Below, piece after piece: positions 62,589 to 64,000 of a stretch of 64,000 bases of DNA; the first letter of the stretch is position 1, and every line of letters begins with the position of its first letter. The notes beneath the pieces are model-generated. The model had not been told where the DNA came from. It was given only the letters and a program-made list of their open reading frames with translations, and ran no database searches. Origin of the DNA: Ignavibacteriales bacterium. Its GTDB lineage: Bacteria; Bacteroidota; Ignavibacteria; UBA10030. Made by a program: the position numbers and the translations under genes. The stretch spans positions 62,001 through 126,000 of the forward strand of contig JAPLFQ010000022.1 in NCBI GenBank assembly GCA_026390595.1, given 5' to 3'.

Positions 62589-63436
62589 CTGTAGTTTGTC
62601 CACAACACTTCAGTTCGGTCAGCCTTAATAGACAGTGCCTTCTTCGTTCTAGCTGTATGAACATGCCAACCCTTGTATAGTCGATCCATCAATTCACACT
62701 TGTATCCAGAGACCGCCACCTTTCCCTTGACCGTTTTCAGAAGAGCCGCTAGCCTTTCGTGGTCCCCATCTTTCATTTCGAAACCATAAGCCTTGGAATC
62801 TCCCCTTGATTCGTGAGGATACGGGGGATCACAATAGAATAATGTCTCTTTGCTGTCGTATCGCCGAATGACATCGAGCGCATGATCGTTTTCAATCTGA
62901 ACTCGGAGAAGCCTTGATGCGATATACTCCAAAGCTTCAACGCTGCCCAACCATCTGGACACTGCACCAGCCATCCCGGCCCGAGAAGTTGCGAGGCAAT
63001 TCGCCCATCTTCCAACGGACGCAGTCTGAGCAAGTCCAGTTCTGACTTGTCGGGCTCGTACGAAGAACCTCCTTGCTCTCTCGATCTCGGAGAGATCTCT
63101 CCCGTTGCCATTAGACTCTATCGCGATTTGAAACTCCTCGCGAGAAAACGGAGTCATTCCAATTGAATAAATAAGTTTCTCTTTTTCCTTCCGTAGGACC
63201 TTAAAGAAATTAACTACTTCTCCGTCAACGTCATTGTATGTTTCGACCGGTGAAGGCCTTTTATTAAGGAGAACAGCTGCCGACCCTCCAAATGGTTCAC
63301 AGTAGTGAACGGATTCGGGGAGAAGTGGCAGAAGCCAATCTAAGTGGCTGAATTTTCCTCCATACCAGCCAAATGCGATCAGTTTCTTTTGCCTACTTTG
63401 AATCGGCCTATCGCTTCTCAATACCAGTTGGGACAT
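62573..63436 (-). CDS. D12-class DNA adenine methyltransferase
   Basis: 287 residues. FGWYGGKFSHLDWLL (SAM motif I, F22-K28), YCEPFGGSAAVLLNKRP, NDVDGEVVNFF and catalytic DPPY (203-206) are the Dam/D12 family marks. It methylates adenine in a specific sequence, here presumably the target of the linked endonuclease. Ribosome site GGAGAA before the ATG. Expressed upstream of the endonuclease, as expected for host protection. Confidence 0.9.
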   Translation of the reverse strand: MSQLVLRSDRPIQSRQKKLIAFGWYGGKFSHLDWLLPLLPESVHYCEPFGGSAAVLLNKRPSPVETYNDVDGEVVNFFKVLRKEKEKLIYSIGMTPFSREEFQIAIESNGNGRDLSEIERARRFFVRARQVRTGLAQTASVGRWANCLATSRAGMAGAVSRWLGSVEALEYIASRLLRVQIENDHALDVIRRYDSKETLFYCDPPYPHESRGDSKAYGFEMKDGDHERLAALLKTVKGKVAVSGYKCELMDRLYKGWHVHTARTKKALSIKADRTEVLWTNYRWPKK

Positions 63437-63751
63437 TGATTTCTCCTTCTGAATCCAATATATCGCATCTTCGCAAAGGTATCAAGAAGAGAGATAGAAT
63501 TCGCTTGGCAAACTCGGTTCTCAGTCCTTGGATCCTACACCTTGTTGTCCGCCCATCGTTTCTTGACTCTGGCTGATCTTTGGTGAACTGAGGATTATTC
63601 AAGCGAGGTTGGGAGATCTCCCGACGAGCATGGGGGCCTCGCTTCCTCCCTCACCATTCATTCCCGTTCATGAGCCCCGCCCAACCGTGTTGTTTGAACA
63701 GGGTGGTCTACTTATGAAGATTCACAAGCGGTATCGAAGCGTGTATGCGGA
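63437..63751. other. Intergenic, nothing recognised
   Basis: 315 bases between the methylase and the oxidoreductase remnant at the window edge. No gene, clear hairpin or repeat seen; it must hold the promoter of the restriction-modification pair. Confidence 0.5.
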
Positions 63752-64000
63752 CTACAAGAGGAGTTTTTCAACATACCTCGCTATCGCAGCGGAAGCAGTC
63801 AGCGCAGGAGATTCCATACCGATCAGGTTAATGAAGCCCTCCAACCCCCTCTCCTTTTCATGCACGATGACCCAATCTTTCTCCGGCTCCCCTTTTCGCT
63901 GCAGCTTGGGTCTGATGCCGCTCATGTCGGGTACAATGTCCTCATCCGTAATGGAAGGAAGGATTTTTCGCACGGACTCTGCGAACACCGCTCGTTTCGA
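63752..64000 (-). CDS. C-terminal part of an FAD-dependent oxidoreductase (LhgO-like), cut by window
   Basis: The frame runs off the window end with no stop upstream. The sequence SGIRPKLQRKG, then GFINLIGMESPALTASAAIARYVEKLL, is the C-terminal FAD-binding end of L-2-hydroxyglutarate oxidase/glycine oxidase-type enzymes. About 82 residues are visible; the start, active site and most of the enzyme lie beyond the window, so this is only a family assignment. Confidence 0.6.
   Translation of the reverse strand, partial: SKRAVFAESVRKILPSITDEDIVPDMSGIRPKLQRKGEPEKDWVIVHEKERGLEGFINLIGMESPALTASAAIARYVEKLLL

Overview
The window looks like a chromosomal piece of a Bacteroidota/Ignavibacteriota-type (FCB group) bacterium of moderately high GC. 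The main pointers are a secreted protein with a C-terminal type IX secretion sorting domain (YPNPFNPSTTISF motif, 6708-7676), a DUF3078 outer-membrane-type protein, an HsmA (TIGR03987-type) protein and several RAYT/REP-like elements. No rRNA, tRNA, CRISPR array or prophage is visible, so the placement is an inference from gene families.

Layout. 0.3-6.5 kb: a HEAT protein, polysaccharide deacetylase, HsmA protein, long-chain acyl-CoA synthetase and an ABC-F ATPase. 6.7-11.5 kb: T9SS substrate, one-domain asparaginase-like protein, an ECF sigma factor with an overlapping zinc-finger anti-sigma gene and a second copy of it, OsmC and tandem universal stress protein. 11.7-19.8 kb: transketolase, OPA-type MFS transporter, P-loop NTPase, 5'-nucleotidase and a divergent PafA-like phosphatase. 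19.9-21.7 kb: an array of four different palindromes in fixed order around a REP-associated tyrosine transposase (RAYT). 21.7-34.2 kb: URO-D-like protein, sodium:solute symporter, serine hydrolase, class II aldolase, MscL, redoxin, methyltransferase, PAP2 phosphatase and a membrane glycosyltransferase. 34.4-40.8 kb: HEAT-like protein, MBL-fold hydrolase, XdhC, a four-helix-bundle pseudogene, oligoendopeptidase F, DinB and a MocA-like transferase. 40.9-44.0 kb: LiaI-like, LiaF-like, LytS-type kinase and LytTR regulator, read as one envelope-stress module. 44.0-44.7 kb: a second RAYT bracketed by perfect palindromes. 44.7-53.6 kb: sigma-like protein, GxGYxYP protein, creatininase, glucose-6-phosphate isomerase, haem-binding protein and glycogen phosphorylase.

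53.7-61.4 kb is one tight minus-strand operon: pgsB, pgsC, a PgsW-type protein, a DUF6305-like protein, a DctM-like permease, a 51-residue membrane protein, an aspartoacylase-like peptidase and a C69 dipeptidase. It resembles a poly-gamma-glutamate (PGA) synthesis locus without pgsA and with export, uptake or processing genes attached. It is followed at 61.4-63.4 kb by a type II restriction-modification pair (SacI-like endonuclease and D12-class adenine methylase) and at the window edge by the C-terminal end of an FAD oxidoreductase.

Central carbon genes (tkt, fba, pgi, glgP) are scattered, which suggests short operons. Two conserved genes (ABC-F and transketolase) have N-termini that can only be completed with non-standard start codons. 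The strongest candidates for undescribed biology are the RAYT/palindrome array and the PGA-type operon.
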